DNA of 63,657 nt from assembly GCA_000961765.1 (NCBI GenBank), contig LADT01000082.1, forward strand, positions 1-63,657, written 5' to 3'. The position numbers were made by a program, and so were the translations under genes. Source of the stretch: Clostridiaceae bacterium BRH_c20a. Its GTDB lineage: Bacteria > Bacillota > Peptococcia > Peptococcales > BICA1-8. The notes under the pieces were generated by a model. It made no database searches. It had not been told where the DNA came from and saw nothing but the letters and a program-made list of their open reading frames with translations. Positions 36,864 through 46,843 of the stretch are shown here, in pieces (position 1 is the first letter of the stretch; each line of letters begins with the position of its first letter).

Positions 36864-38540
36864 ATGAGTCTTGTGGAAAGTTTAAAGGAAAATATCAGAA
36901 AAGAAATAATCAACGCTCTGGAAGTAAATAAAGCTGAAGGTAAGCTTCAATACAGTGAAGTCCCTAACTTTGTGATAGAGGTTCCCCGGGAAAAAACCCA
37001 CGGTGATTTTGCTGTTAACATTGCTATGCTTATGTCAAAAGAGGCAAAAATGAATCCCCGGCAAATTGCTCAACTAATAGCAGATAAATATAGACAGGCA
37101 GGAACCTGCGTAGAAAAAGTGGAAATTGCCGGACCAGGATTTATTAATTTCTACCTAAATTCCCAATGGTTATATGAAGTTTTACCTTTAGTTGAAGAAG
37201 AAGATAGTAATTACGGGTCAAGTGCAGCAGGTAAAAATATTAAAGTGCAGGTAGAGTTTGTTAGTGCCAACCCAACAGGGCTATTACATATGGGTAATGC
37301 CAGGGGAGCAGCATTAGGAGATTCATTGGCTAATCTTTTAGCTAAAGCAGGATATTCCGTTACCAAAGAATTTTATATCAACGATACCGGCAACCAAATT
37401 GAGAACTTTGGCAAATCTTTGGAAGCACGTTATTTTCAAGAATTAGGTCTTGAATTCCCCTTCCCTGAAGAAGGGTATCATGGTAAGGATATTATTGATA
37501 CTGTACATCGTATTATCGCAAATGAGGGTAAAGCTTATTTAGATTTAGAACAGGATGAAAGAAGGCAAAAGCTTGTTGCGATTGCTTTAGATGAAAAGAT
37601 TAATGCTATCCGAGCGGGCTTGCGCAATTTTGGTGTTGAGTATGACGTGTGGTTTAAGGAAACCACACTACATGATTCAGGAGCTATAAATGAAGTTATA
37701 GAGCAGTTAAAAGAACAGGACTTGATTTATGAACACGAGGGTGCTTTGTGGTTTCGATCCAGCCGTTTCGGCTCAGAGGATAAAGATGAAGTAGTTGTTC
37801 GCTCCAATGGAACACCAACATATTTTGCTGCTGATATAGCCTATCATAAAAATAAGTTTGACAGGGGCTTTGATTGGGTTATAAATATTTGGGGTGCTGA
37901 CCACCATGGTCACGTGGACAGGATGAAGGGAGCCGTACAAGCGGTAGGCTATAATCCCGATAACCTGACTGTAATTCTGATGCAGCTAGTTCGCCTATTC
38001 CGAGGTGGCGATATCGTGAGGATGTCCAAACGCACCGGACAGTATATAACCTTGATGGAATTGGTTGAGGAAGTTGGGAAGGATGCTGCCAGGTACTTTT
38101 TTGTCCTGCGTAACCCTGACAGCCACCTTGACTTTGACCTTGATTTAGCTAAACAGGAGTCATCGGAAAATCCTGTCTACTATGTGCAATATGCCCATGC
38201 CAGGATTTGCAGTATCTTAAGTGCATCAGGCGAAGAATTGCCGATTGCCCATAGGTCCCAGCTTAGCTTATTAAAGGAAAAGGCTGAACTGGATCTGATC
38301 AGGAAAATAGCTGATTTGCCTGATGAAATTGCTCAAGCAGCAAAAGCTTTAGAGCCTCACCGTTTAGCTAGGTATGCCCATGATTTGGCCAGTAATTTTC
38401 ACACCTTCTATAACAATTGTCGGGTATTGACTGATGACCAGGAACTGAAAAAAGCCCGTCTGGGATTAGTTAATGCTACCCGGATAACTCTGCGTAATGT
38501 TCTCACCTTGTTAGGAGTAAGCGCACCGGAGAGGATGTAG
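36864..38540 (+). CDS. argS: Arginyl-tRNA synthetase
   Basis: Class I aminoacyl-tRNA synthetase charging tRNA-Arg. 558 residues from ATG 36864 (ACGAGG 8 bases before). N-terminal Add1 domain (~1-95), HIGH-type motif as PTGLLHMGNARGAALGD (~128), KMSK-type motif VRMSKRTGQYITL (~390) and the DALR anticodon domain (~435-558). Bacillus has ywiB and rpoE between argS and pyrG; here only a 368-base repeat-bearing gap separates them. Confidence 0.97.
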   Translation: MSLVESLKENIRKEIINALEVNKAEGKLQYSEVPNFVIEVPREKTHGDFAVNIAMLMSKEAKMNPRQIAQLIADKYRQAGTCVEKVEIAGPGFINFYLNSQWLYEVLPLVEEEDSNYGSSAAGKNIKVQVEFVSANPTGLLHMGNARGAALGDSLANLLAKAGYSVTKEFYINDTGNQIENFGKSLEARYFQELGLEFPFPEEGYHGKDIIDTVHRIIANEGKAYLDLEQDERRQKLVAIALDEKINAIRAGLRNFGVEYDVWFKETTLHDSGAINEVIEQLKEQDLIYEHEGALWFRSSRFGSEDKDEVVVRSNGTPTYFAADIAYHKNKFDRGFDWVINIWGADHHGHVDRMKGAVQAVGYNPDNLTVILMQLVRLFRGGDIVRMSKRTGQYITLMELVEEVGKDAARYFFVLRNPDSHLDFDLDLAKQESSENPVYYVQYAHARICSILSASGEELPIAHRSQLSLLKEKAELDLIRKIADLPDEIAQAAKALEPHRLARYAHDLASNFHTFYNNCRVLTDDQELKKARLGLVNATRITLRNVLTLLGVSAPERM

Positions 38541-38566
38541 TAAATAGCCAAAGGCTATTTACTACA

Positions 38567-38757
38567 TCAGGTTAAGGTTGAGGTTAAGGCTGAGGAGGTT
38601 TTAAATAATTTTCTTAACCTTAACCTAACGAACGGAGTGAGCGGAACCTTAACCTTAGTAATGCACTAGCATTACTACTTAGCCTTAACCTAGCGAACGG
38701 AGTGAGCGAAACCTTAACCTTAGTGATGCGTTAGCATTACTACTTAACCTCAACCTA
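38567..38757. repeat. TTAACCT/GCGAAA repeat cluster
   Basis: Repeated CTTAACCTAACGAACGG / AGTGAGCGAAACCTTAACC units with intervening GTAATGCACTAGCATTAC and GTGATGCGTTAGCATTAC palindromes. The same family occurs at 32150, 33190, 42208, 45887, 46650, 47815, 48000 and 63055. Confidence 0.85.
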
Positions 38758-38809
38758 AAGTAGAGTATACTTCAAAACAACAGATGTGTTTTGAAGTATA
38801 CTCTACTTT
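38757..38809. repeat. 23-bp perfect stem-loop between argS and pyrG
   Basis: Arms 38757-38779 and 38787-38809 are perfectly complementary over 23 bp around a 7-base loop. There is no T tract, but it is strong enough to act as a processing site or terminator. Confidence 0.85.
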
Positions 38810-38829
38810 CTTGTAGCGTAAACTACCCC

Positions 38830-38858
38830 TTGACAGGCTAAATTCATAAAGATAAAAT
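38830..38858 (+). promoter_or_regulatory. pyrG promoter
   Basis: TTGACA (38830-38835), 17 bases and TAAAAT (38853-38858). The predicted start region does not begin with the GGGC that controls pyrG by reiterative transcription in Bacillus, so that mechanism is not supported here. Confidence 0.75.
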
Positions 38859-38863
38859 TGTAA

Positions 38864-40519
<1,656 letters not shown>

Positions 40520-40526
40520 TTTAAGG

Positions 40527-40553
40527 CCCTGGGGGAGCTCCCCGGGGTTTTTC
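40527..40553 (+). terminator. pyrG terminator
   Basis: A GC-rich palindrome centred on GGGGAGCTCCCC, extended by CCC/GGG, followed by TTTTT. Confidence 0.85.
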
Positions 40554-40579
40554 GCAGTTTAGATTATGTACATTAGAGC

Positions 40580-40915
40580 AAGACTATGGGTGAAAGTATA
40601 ATCTGAATGTCTCGTGCTCAGTGACCTGTGACCAGTGCTCAGTAAGAACTTAATAAAATGCTGATAAAAATACACAAACATGAGATTGCTTCGCTCCACT
40701 CGCAATGACGGGACAAATATTGTTTCGCTTTTTGGTATAACTGGATAAGTAGTATGGATATCTCACAATGACGATCAGAGACAGGAATCGATAAAATTTG
40801 TCATTGCGAAGGAGGTACGACTGAAGCAATCCCATCTTTTTCTGTAGCACTGTAGCACTGTCATGCAGAGTTGCCTATTAGCCGCCACACTGACCTAAAA
40901 GCTTAACCCAATAGT
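40580..40915. repeat. Mixed REP-like repeats between pyrG and femX
   Basis: In order: GTGACCTGTGACCAGTGCTCAG (GTGACCAGTGC family), GAGATTGCTTCGCTCCACTCGCAATGAC and CATTGCGAAGGAGGTACGAC/TGAAGCAATC (GCAATC family, 40683-40830), CTGTAGCACTGTAGCACTG (40842-40861), then an ACCCAATAGTAAAAG scaffold-like word just before the femX ribosome site. No gene is seen. Confidence 0.75.
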
Positions 40916-40931
40916 AAAAGAGGTGATAGAA

Positions 40932-42008
40932 TTGCAAGCCCGACTGATAACCGAAAATGAAAGAGAGTATTATAACAGTTTCATTGCTTCCATACCTAAA
41001 GGACACATTCTTCAGTCATATGAATGGGGCGAGATAAAGGCTAAAACCGGATGGAAGCCTTTGCGTTTGCTTATTGAGGAAAACGGAAAGCCAATTGCAG
41101 CTATTTCTGTGCTAAAACGAATAATCCCGGGACTAAAGAAGGCAATTTTTTATGCACCCAGAGGTCCTGTTTTTGATATAGAAAATAAAGAGGTTTTTGG
41201 TTTTTTACTAGCAGAAGTAGAGAAGCTGGCTAAGGACCATAATGCCATTTTCTTAAAGATTGACCCTGATATTCCGGCAGATAATAAAGAGTTTAAGCAA
41301 CTACTTTTAACAAAGGGCTTTCGTTCAGCCGAAAAAGGTGATAGGTTTGAAGGGGTACAGCCCAAATACGTATTTCGCTTAGACATAACCCCTGATGAGG
41401 AAACCCTTTTGGCAAACATGCATACTAAAACCAGATATAATATCCGTTTGGCTGAGCGGAAGGGTGTAACAATAAATACCGAATGCCCTAAAAGTGATTT
41501 AAAAGATTTTTATCATATATTACAAGAAACCTGTGAGCGAGATAATTTCCTCGTTCGTTCTTATGGATATTTCGAAGATATGTGGGATTATTTGGTGGAG
41601 CGAGGTTATGCCAAACTTTTTATGGCCGAGCATGAAGGCCGCTATATAGCAGGGACTTTGGCGTTCATCTTTGGAGAAAAGGCTTGGTACATTTATGGTG
41701 CATCAAGCAATAGTTATCGTAATGTTATGCCAAACTACTTAATACAATGGACTATGATTCAGTGGGCTAAGGAAAAGGGCTGTACCTTGTATGATTTCAG
41801 AGGGGTTCCGGGAAATCTGACAGAGGACAACCCTCTTTATGGGCTGTTTAAATTTAAAAAAGGTTTTAACGGTGTATATTCCGAATTTATAGGTGAGTTC
41901 GATCTAGTATATTCGCCCTTTTATTATTGGTTATGGCATACTGCCGAACCAGTATATCAAAAGGGAATCAGGAAGCTTATTGCTCTGAAGAAGAGATTAC
42001 GCGCTTGA
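40932..42008 (+). CDS. FemAB/FemX-type peptidoglycan bridge aminoacyltransferase
   Basis: Transfers amino acids from aminoacyl-tRNA to the lipid II stem peptide, making interpeptide branches. 358 residues from TTG 40932 (AGAGGTGAT directly upstream). Two GNAT-like halves are apparent: KGHILQSYEWGEIKAKTGW (~22), then ANMHTKTRYNIRLAERKGV (~163) and GTLAFIFGEKAWYIYGASS (~240) with YDFRGVPGN. No long coiled-coil arm as in staphylococcal FemA. It lies next to an alanine racemase homolog, consistent with cell-wall peptide work. The amino acid added is unknown. The stop codon falls in the first unit of array E. Confidence 0.85.
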   Translation: MQARLITENEREYYNSFIASIPKGHILQSYEWGEIKAKTGWKPLRLLIEENGKPIAAISVLKRIIPGLKKAIFYAPRGPVFDIENKEVFGFLLAEVEKLAKDHNAIFLKIDPDIPADNKEFKQLLLTKGFRSAEKGDRFEGVQPKYVFRLDITPDEETLLANMHTKTRYNIRLAERKGVTINTECPKSDLKDFYHILQETCERDNFLVRSYGYFEDMWDYLVERGYAKLFMAEHEGRYIAGTLAFIFGEKAWYIYGASSNSYRNVMPNYLIQWTMIQWAKEKGCTLYDFRGVPGNLTEDNPLYGLFKFKKGFNGVYSEFIGEFDLVYSPFYYWLWHTAEPVYQKGIRKLIALKKRLRA

Positions 42009-42420
42009 CAATTGCTCGTAGGTTAAGCTTACGCGTCTGATATACTCACAGGTTAAAATTTTGCGTCTGACATTTCTTTGAGGTTAGTTTTATTGTCTGA
42101 CAATGCTTTGGGGACAACCTCATGCGTCTGACATTACTCATGGGACTAGCTTTTGCGTCTGACACCAACTTTGCGGTAGTTTTATGGGTCTGAAACTTGG
42201 TTCTAAAAAACCTTAACCTTAACCTAGCGAAATGAAATGTAGCGAAACCTCAACCCTGCATTTCTGAATACTGGTCACTGGGCGCTGGGCACGATTTTTT
42301 ATCAGACGCAAAATGTTCACCCCGATGTACTGTCAGACGCGTAATATTCGCCCAGAAGTAAATCAGACGCCATATCTTCACCCAGAAGTTAATATCAGAC
42401 AAGCAATCTTCACCCGGAAG
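42001..42420. repeat. Mirrored repeat array E, keyword GCGTCTGACA
   Basis: Direct half: GTCTGA-type words at 42003 (GCTTGA), 42035, 42065, 42095, 42126, 42157 and 42188, spacing 30-32. Inverted half: TCAGAC at 42302, 42333, 42363 and 42395, spacing 30-32, each followed by a TTCACCCAGAAGTAAAT-like scaffold. The centre (42205-42295) is occupied by a TTAACCT/GCGAAA repeat and a CACTGGGCGCTGGGCACG piece. The last scaffold copy, CACCCGGAAGG, supplies the ribosome site of alr. Confidence 0.9.
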
Positions 42421-42431
42421 GATGTTTCAAA

Positions 42432-43607
42432 TTGTACAAATGGGTTGAAATTGATTTAGATGCCATAGAAAGCAATTTTATAAAGATAAAAGAAAAAGTG
42501 GGCCCAGAGACTAAAGTTTTGGGCGTTGTCAAAGCAGACGCTTATGGACATGGAATAATTGAAGTAAGTCGAGCGCTGGCCCGTAGTGGAGTAGACTATT
42601 TAGGTGTGACAGAAATTGCTGAGGGGATAAAGCTGCGGGAAGCTGGAATTAAGACACCTATACTGGTTTTTGGACCTTTTTTGCCGGAAGATGCTTTTTA
42701 TTTTCAAGAGTTTGTCCTCACTGCAACCTTATCCGACTTGACTACTATTAGAAATATAGTTACCCAAGGGTTTAGTATTGCAGTCCATCTGAAAATAGAA
42801 ACAGGCTTTGGTCGGACAGGTTTTAAGTATAACGAATTGGCTGAGCTTGTTCAAATGGTAAAAAATAATGATAATATCATGGTTCAAGGTATTTATTCTC
42901 ACCTGGCAACCAGTATGTATTCCGATAGCTCCTTTGCCTACAGACAGTTTGAGAAATTTATTGAAGCAGTAAAGTTCCTCGAAAAGGAAGATTTAAAGAT
43001 ACCAATTAAACATATATGTAATAGTGCTGCTTTGGTCAAGTTCCCCCAAATGCATCTGGATATGGTAAGAGCAGGCACCATATTGTATGGACAAGAGGTT
43101 GCAGGAAACCAGAGCCTTCAGGGTGGGCTAAAAAACGCCTGGAGTTTAAAAGGGCAGATTACCTATATTAATGACCTGCCCAAAGGGCATTCAATAGGAT
43201 ATGAGCGTGCCCACTTTTTAAAATCCGCTGCCAAAACTGCAGTTGTTCCCATTGGATTTCATCACGGTTTTTCTGTAGAGCCAATCCCACGTCCCAAAGG
43301 TTTGTTGGATTTAATTAAGGTGTTAGCTAAGGTTCTATTGCGCTTTATTGACCACCCACGAGTGAAAACGTATGTACGGATTAGAGATAAGGAAGTTCCC
43401 GTTATTGGGAAGGTTGGAATGCAAATGACCATTTTAGATGTAACATCTATTCCGGATTTAGTGATAGGAGAGACGGTGGAGATGCCTGGCAGGAGGACTA
43501 ATATTAGTCCTGAGTTACCTAAAGTGTATTTGCGAGATGGCAAACCTTTTAAAATAATAAAAGATAGTGAAAAAAATGAAGAATTTCTCAATAACCTTTC
43601 AGGTTAA
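42432..43607 (+). CDS. alr: Alanine racemase-family protein
   Basis: PLP-dependent fold-type III racemase giving D-alanine. 391 residues from TTG 42432 (GGAAGG 8 bases before). The PLP Lys is in VLGVVKADAYGHG (~33), RAGTILYGQ and the Tyr of SIGYERAHF are present, and the C-terminal domain has GKVGMQMTILDVT where typical Alr has GRVCMDQ. An insert at ~285-310 (GLLDLIKVLAKVLLRFIDHP) is unusual. Could be Alr or a racemase for another amino acid. Neighbouring femX suggests a peptidoglycan role. Confidence 0.82.
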   Translation: MYKWVEIDLDAIESNFIKIKEKVGPETKVLGVVKADAYGHGIIEVSRALARSGVDYLGVTEIAEGIKLREAGIKTPILVFGPFLPEDAFYFQEFVLTATLSDLTTIRNIVTQGFSIAVHLKIETGFGRTGFKYNELAELVQMVKNNDNIMVQGIYSHLATSMYSDSSFAYRQFEKFIEAVKFLEKEDLKIPIKHICNSAALVKFPQMHLDMVRAGTILYGQEVAGNQSLQGGLKNAWSLKGQITYINDLPKGHSIGYERAHFLKSAAKTAVVPIGFHHGFSVEPIPRPKGLLDLIKVLAKVLLRFIDHPRVKTYVRIRDKEVPVIGKVGMQMTILDVTSIPDLVIGETVEMPGRRTNISPELPKVYLRDGKPFKIIKDSEKNEEFLNNLSG

Positions 43608-43784
43608 TCTTGCAGGATTAATAATATTTATCAAGAATAGAACAAGTAAAATAAAAACAAAAAATCCATAGGCTATCGTCCATCGACTACAAACCATAGT
43701 TAAATAGACCATCGACAAATATTCACTTAGAAATTAGCCATTAGCCACTAATATCTAGCCACTTAATTAGGGGAGGGGATTTGC
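43608..43784. repeat. Short repeats before spo0F
   Basis: AT-rich leader with CTATCGTCCATCGACTACAAACC (CCATAGA family) and TTAGCCACTAATATCTAGCCAC (ACTAGCCA family). No sigma-H-like promoter was identified with confidence. Confidence 0.5.
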
Positions 43785-44150
43785 ATGTCTGGTAAAAAGA
43801 AAGTTCTTGTTGTTGATGACCAATATGGGATTCGGACGCTTCTAACCCTTGCTCTGGAAAAACATGATATTAAGGAGGCGGTGAACGGTCAACAGGCTAT
43901 AGAGCTTGCTAAATCATGGGAACCCCATTTGATTATTATTGATATGAAGATGCCAATATTAAATGGTCTTGATACAATATCCAGCCTTAAAGAAATGAAA
44001 CTAAAATCTAAAATATTACTCATGACAGCTTATGAAGATGATCTTGAATATGATAAAACATATATTGCCGGTTTAATTAGCAAGCCATTTGACCTCGATA
44101 AGCTAATTTTACTAGTGGATGATATACTGCTAAAAAACCCTAATACCTGA
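43785..44150 (+). CDS. spo0F: Sporulation phosphorelay response regulator Spo0F
   Basis: Single-domain receiver (121 residues) carrying phosphate in the sporulation relay. The acidic pocket is Asp11-Asp12, the phospho-acceptor Asp53 (IIIDMKMP), Thr81 and Lys100 (SKPFD). There is no output domain. GGGGAGGGG precedes the ATG. Position upstream of fba and tal matches spo0F-fbaA-ywjH in Bacillus, which strengthens the assignment over a generic CheY-like protein. Confidence 0.9.
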   Translation: MSGKKKVLVVDDQYGIRTLLTLALEKHDIKEAVNGQQAIELAKSWEPHLIIIDMKMPILNGLDTISSLKEMKLKSKILLMTAYEDDLEYDKTYIAGLISKPFDLDKLILLVDDILLKNPNT

Positions 44151-44240
44151 TGCAGGATTTTTACTTATCTACGAAGAAATATTTATTTGCCAGTGAAAAT
44201 TTAATTTAGTAATTTGTCCCGAAAGGAGGATACCATCCTA

Positions 44241-44909
44241 ATGGTAATATCAACATATACAACAGCTGCTTTGCGTTGTCCGGTCTGCGGCAAAATGGAG
44301 TTTTATGCTTTATCCCGTTTTAGCATGAGTGATACGGAGAGGGCTTCAATAAATTGCGAATGTGGTGCTAACCTCCTGGCTATGGGGCGCAATAAAGGGA
44401 AAACTTATTGGCTTCAAGTAGAATGCAGTATGTGTGAGGATACACATTTCTTTGCATTTAACTATAAAGAGCTATGGTCTGAAAAACTTCTTACATTAGT
44501 ATGCGAAGAGACAGGAGTTGAAATAGGCTTTCTTGGTTCCCGAGACCAGGTCCGCAAGAACGTGCAAAATATGGACAAGTCTGTCCAGGACATGGCTGAG
44601 GAGTTAGGGTATGGTGAATACTTTAATAATCCTGAAATAATGTACAAAGTCTTAGAACATCTGCACTTTATTGCTGATGAAGGCAAACTTTATTGTAGCT
44701 GTGGCAATCAAAACCTGGATGTAGAGGTATACCCAGACCGTATGGAACTGCATTGTAATGACTGTGAAGCATCTGGTATAGTTTTTGCCGAGTCCTTTAA
44801 GGATTGGGAGACAGTGAGGCATATGCAAGAGGTTGTTCTAAAGGAAGGAATTTTTAAATACATTGATGGTAAGAAGCCCAAAAAACGCAGCACAAGAATA
44901 AAAAAATAA
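44241..44909 (+). CDS. Conserved Cys-rich (zinc-ribbon-like) protein
   Basis: 222 residues from ATG 44241 (AAAGGAGG 11 bases before; no closer start). Cys pairs occur as CPVCG (~12), CECG (~39), CSMC (~62), CSCG (~161) and CNDC (~180), suggesting at least two zinc ribbons around a helical middle (~95-150). I do not recognise a named family. It follows spo0F by 90 bases and is probably in the same transcript, so a sporulation-linked regulatory role is possible but unproven. Confidence 0.75.
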   Translation: MVISTYTTAALRCPVCGKMEFYALSRFSMSDTERASINCECGANLLAMGRNKGKTYWLQVECSMCEDTHFFAFNYKELWSEKLLTLVCEETGVEIGFLGSRDQVRKNVQNMDKSVQDMAEELGYGEYFNNPEIMYKVLEHLHFIADEGKLYCSCGNQNLDVEVYPDRMELHCNDCEASGIVFAESFKDWETVRHMQEVVLKEGIFKYIDGKKPKKRSTRIKK

Positions 44910-44940
44910 AATTGTTAAAATGACATATAATACCTAACGA

Positions 44941-44969
44941 GAAAAGGGGCTATCATAAAGCCTCTTTCG
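44941..44969 (+). terminator. Stem-loop after the Cys-rich gene
   Basis: AAAAGGGGCT pairs with AGCCTCTTT (G-T pairs) around ATCATAA. There is no long T tract, so it is only a probable terminator. Confidence 0.55.
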
Positions 44970-45022
44970 TATGTGCGACACGGAGAAGGTTCTGTATTAA
45001 ATTAATAATAGGGGGAAGAAGA

Positions 45023-45877
45023 ATGCCATTAGTGAGTGTTGATGAATTATTAAAGAAGGCGGAGGCTGAAGGGTATGCGGTAGGAGCATTTAACTGCAAT
45101 AACATGGAAATAGTCCAAGCGATAGTTGCGGCTGCTGAAGCAGAAAAAGCACCGGTAATTATTCAGGCCAGTCAAGGAGCAATTAAATATGCAGGGTTAA
45201 ATTACATAGTTAAGTTAGTAGAAATAGCTGCTGATAGTGTTTCGGTTCCGGTGGCTCTCCATTTAGACCATGGAACCAGTTTTGAGCAGGTAATTAAATG
45301 TATCAGATATGGGTTTTCCTCAGTTATGATTGATGGTTCAAAATTGCCCTTAGAGGATAATATTGCTATAACAAAAAAAATAATAGAAATTGCTAAACCT
45401 CTTGGTATATCAGTAGAAGCAGAGTTAGGTAAAATAGGTGGGACAGAAGATGATATCACTGTATCAGAAAAAGAAGCAATGTTTACAGATCCAGATGAAG
45501 TAAAAACCTTTGTTGAAGCAACTGGTGTAGGTTCCTTGGCTATTGCAATTGGAACGGCCCATGGCCAATATAAGGGTAAGCCGGAATTAGATTTTCCACG
45601 GCTGCAAAAAATAAAAGAGTTAGTGGGTATACCCATTGTATTGCATGGATCTTCTGGCGTTGCAGATGAAGATATCCAAAAGGCCATTCAACTTGGTGTC
45701 AGAAAAGTAAATATTGATACTAATATTCGGGAAGCCTTTATGAAGGGTGTAAAGGATGCTTTAGCCAAAAATTCAGAAGAGATTGACCCAAGAAAGGTTT
45801 TAGGCCTAGCCCGTGAAGAAATGACAGCTATAGTTCGGGGAAAAATCCGTATATTCGGAAGCAGCGGAAAGGCGTAG
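45023..45877 (+). CDS. fba: Class II fructose-1,6-bisphosphate aldolase
   Basis: Glycolytic/gluconeogenic zinc aldolase. 284 residues. Zinc ligands: His in ALHLDHGTSFEQ (~82), Glu in VEAELGKIGG (~134), His in GTAHGQYKG (~178) and His in IVLHGSSGV (~207). The DHG form and its synteny (spo0F-fba-tal) mark this as the housekeeping copy, unlike the DHS paralog at 2995. AGGGGGAAG precedes the ATG. Together with glpX nearby it supports both directions of the FBP step. Confidence 0.95.
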   Translation: MPLVSVDELLKKAEAEGYAVGAFNCNNMEIVQAIVAAAEAEKAPVIIQASQGAIKYAGLNYIVKLVEIAADSVSVPVALHLDHGTSFEQVIKCIRYGFSSVMIDGSKLPLEDNIAITKKIIEIAKPLGISVEAELGKIGGTEDDITVSEKEAMFTDPDEVKTFVEATGVGSLAIAIGTAHGQYKGKPELDFPRLQKIKELVGIPIVLHGSSGVADEDIQKAIQLGVRKVNIDTNIREAFMKGVKDALAKNSEEIDPRKVLGLAREEMTAIVRGKIRIFGSSGKA

Positions 45878-45884
45878 TAATGCA

Positions 45885-45972
45885 AAGCATTACAAGGTTA
45901 AGGTTTCGCTTCGCTAGGTTAAGATTAAGTTAATATCTTTCTTAGCCTCAACCTTAACCTCAACCTGTCCCG
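45885..45972. repeat. TTAAGG/GCGAAA repeat between fba and tal
   Basis: GTAATGCAAAGCATTAC palindrome at the fba stop, then AAGGTTAAGGTTTCGCTTCGC/TAGGTTAAG and CTCAACCTTAACCTCAACC in opposite sense, forming a long imperfect hairpin. Confidence 0.8.
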
Positions 45973-46000
45973 TTAGGGACAAAAAACAAGGAGGAAGTTT

Positions 46001-46648
46001 ATGAAACTCTTTTTAGATACCGCAAATGTGGAAGAAATTCGTCAGGCAGCTGAATTAGGTGTTATTTGTGGTGTAACAACCAATCCCACCTTAATCGCTA
46101 GAGAGGGGCGCAACTTTCAGGAGGTCATTAAAGAGATTGCCCAAATCATTGATGGTCCAATAAGTGCTGAGGTGGTAGGAATAACAAAGGAAGAAATGGT
46201 TTTAGAAGCTAAAGAATTGGCAAAAATACATAAAAATATAATAATTAAAATTCCTCTTATTCCGGAAGGCTTAAAGGCCATTAAAGTATTATCTTCCCTG
46301 GGGATAAAAACTAACGCAACTTTAATCTTTAGCGTCAACCAAGCTATTTTAGCCGCTAATGCAGGAGCAACATATGTTAGCCCTTTCATAGGCAGACTTG
46401 ATGATATCAGTCATGATGGGATGGAACTTGTGTCAGATATTTGCCAAGTTTTTGTAAATTATAATTATGAGACGGAAATAATAGCTGCAAGTGTGCGTCA
46501 TCCTATCCATGTTGCTCAGAGTGCTAAGCTGGGGGCCCATATAGCTACTGTTCCGTATAAACTCATATTACAGATGTGCAAACATCCTCTGACGGATTTA
46601 GGCCTAGAAAATTTCCTTAAAGACTGGGAAAAGGTTAAAAACAAATAG
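46001..46648 (+). CDS. tal: Transaldolase / fructose-6-phosphate aldolase family (YwjH/TalC)
   Basis: Small-form transaldolase, 215 residues, of the pentose phosphate pathway. [14 protein letters not shown] start, [14 protein letters not shown] (~30) and the Schiff-base Lys in [14 protein letters not shown] (~83), [10 protein letters not shown] (~127). AAGGAGG precedes the ATG. Small-form enzymes can be transaldolases or fructose-6-phosphate aldolases. Synteny with Bacillus ywjH favours transaldolase. Confidence 0.92.
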   Translation: MKLFLDTANVEEIRQAAELGVICGVTTNPTLIAREGRNFQEVIKEIAQIIDGPISAEVVGITKEEMVLEAKELAKIHKNIIIKIPLIPEGLKAIKVLSSLGIKTNATLIFSVNQAILAANAGATYVSPFIGRLDDISHDGMELVSDICQVFVNYNYETEIIAASVRHPIHVAQSAKLGAHIATVPYKLILQMCKHPLTDLGLENFLKDWEKVKNK

Positions 46649-46649
46649 T

Positions 46650-46825
46650 AATGTTAACGCATTACTAAGGTTAAGTAGCAATGCTAACGCATTACTAAGG
46701 TTAAGGTTTCGCTCACTCTGTTCGCTAGGTTAAGGTTAAGGAAACAGTCTAAAAAACTTACTAAATCTTAACCTCAGCCTCAACCTTAATTATCAATGAG
46801 CCTCAGCCTTAACCTTAGTTATTGA
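46650..46825. repeat. TTAAGG repeat cluster between tal and glpX
   Basis: Direct copies of TAATGTTAACGCATTACTAAGG and GCAATGCTAACGCATTACTAAGG, then GTTTCGCTCACTCTGTTCGC/TAGGTTAAGG and an inverted CTTAACCTCAGCCTCAACC half. It fills the whole gap. Confidence 0.85.
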
Positions 46826-46843
46826 GTAGGAGGAGATAGAGAA

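Noticed and set aside
45202-45687. 161-codon minus-strand frame inside fba
   Set aside because: Opposite-strand shadow of a clear aldolase gene with Ser/Thr-rich nonsense composition. The 181-codon frame in glpX (47041-47586) and the 170-codon frame in rho were rejected likewise.
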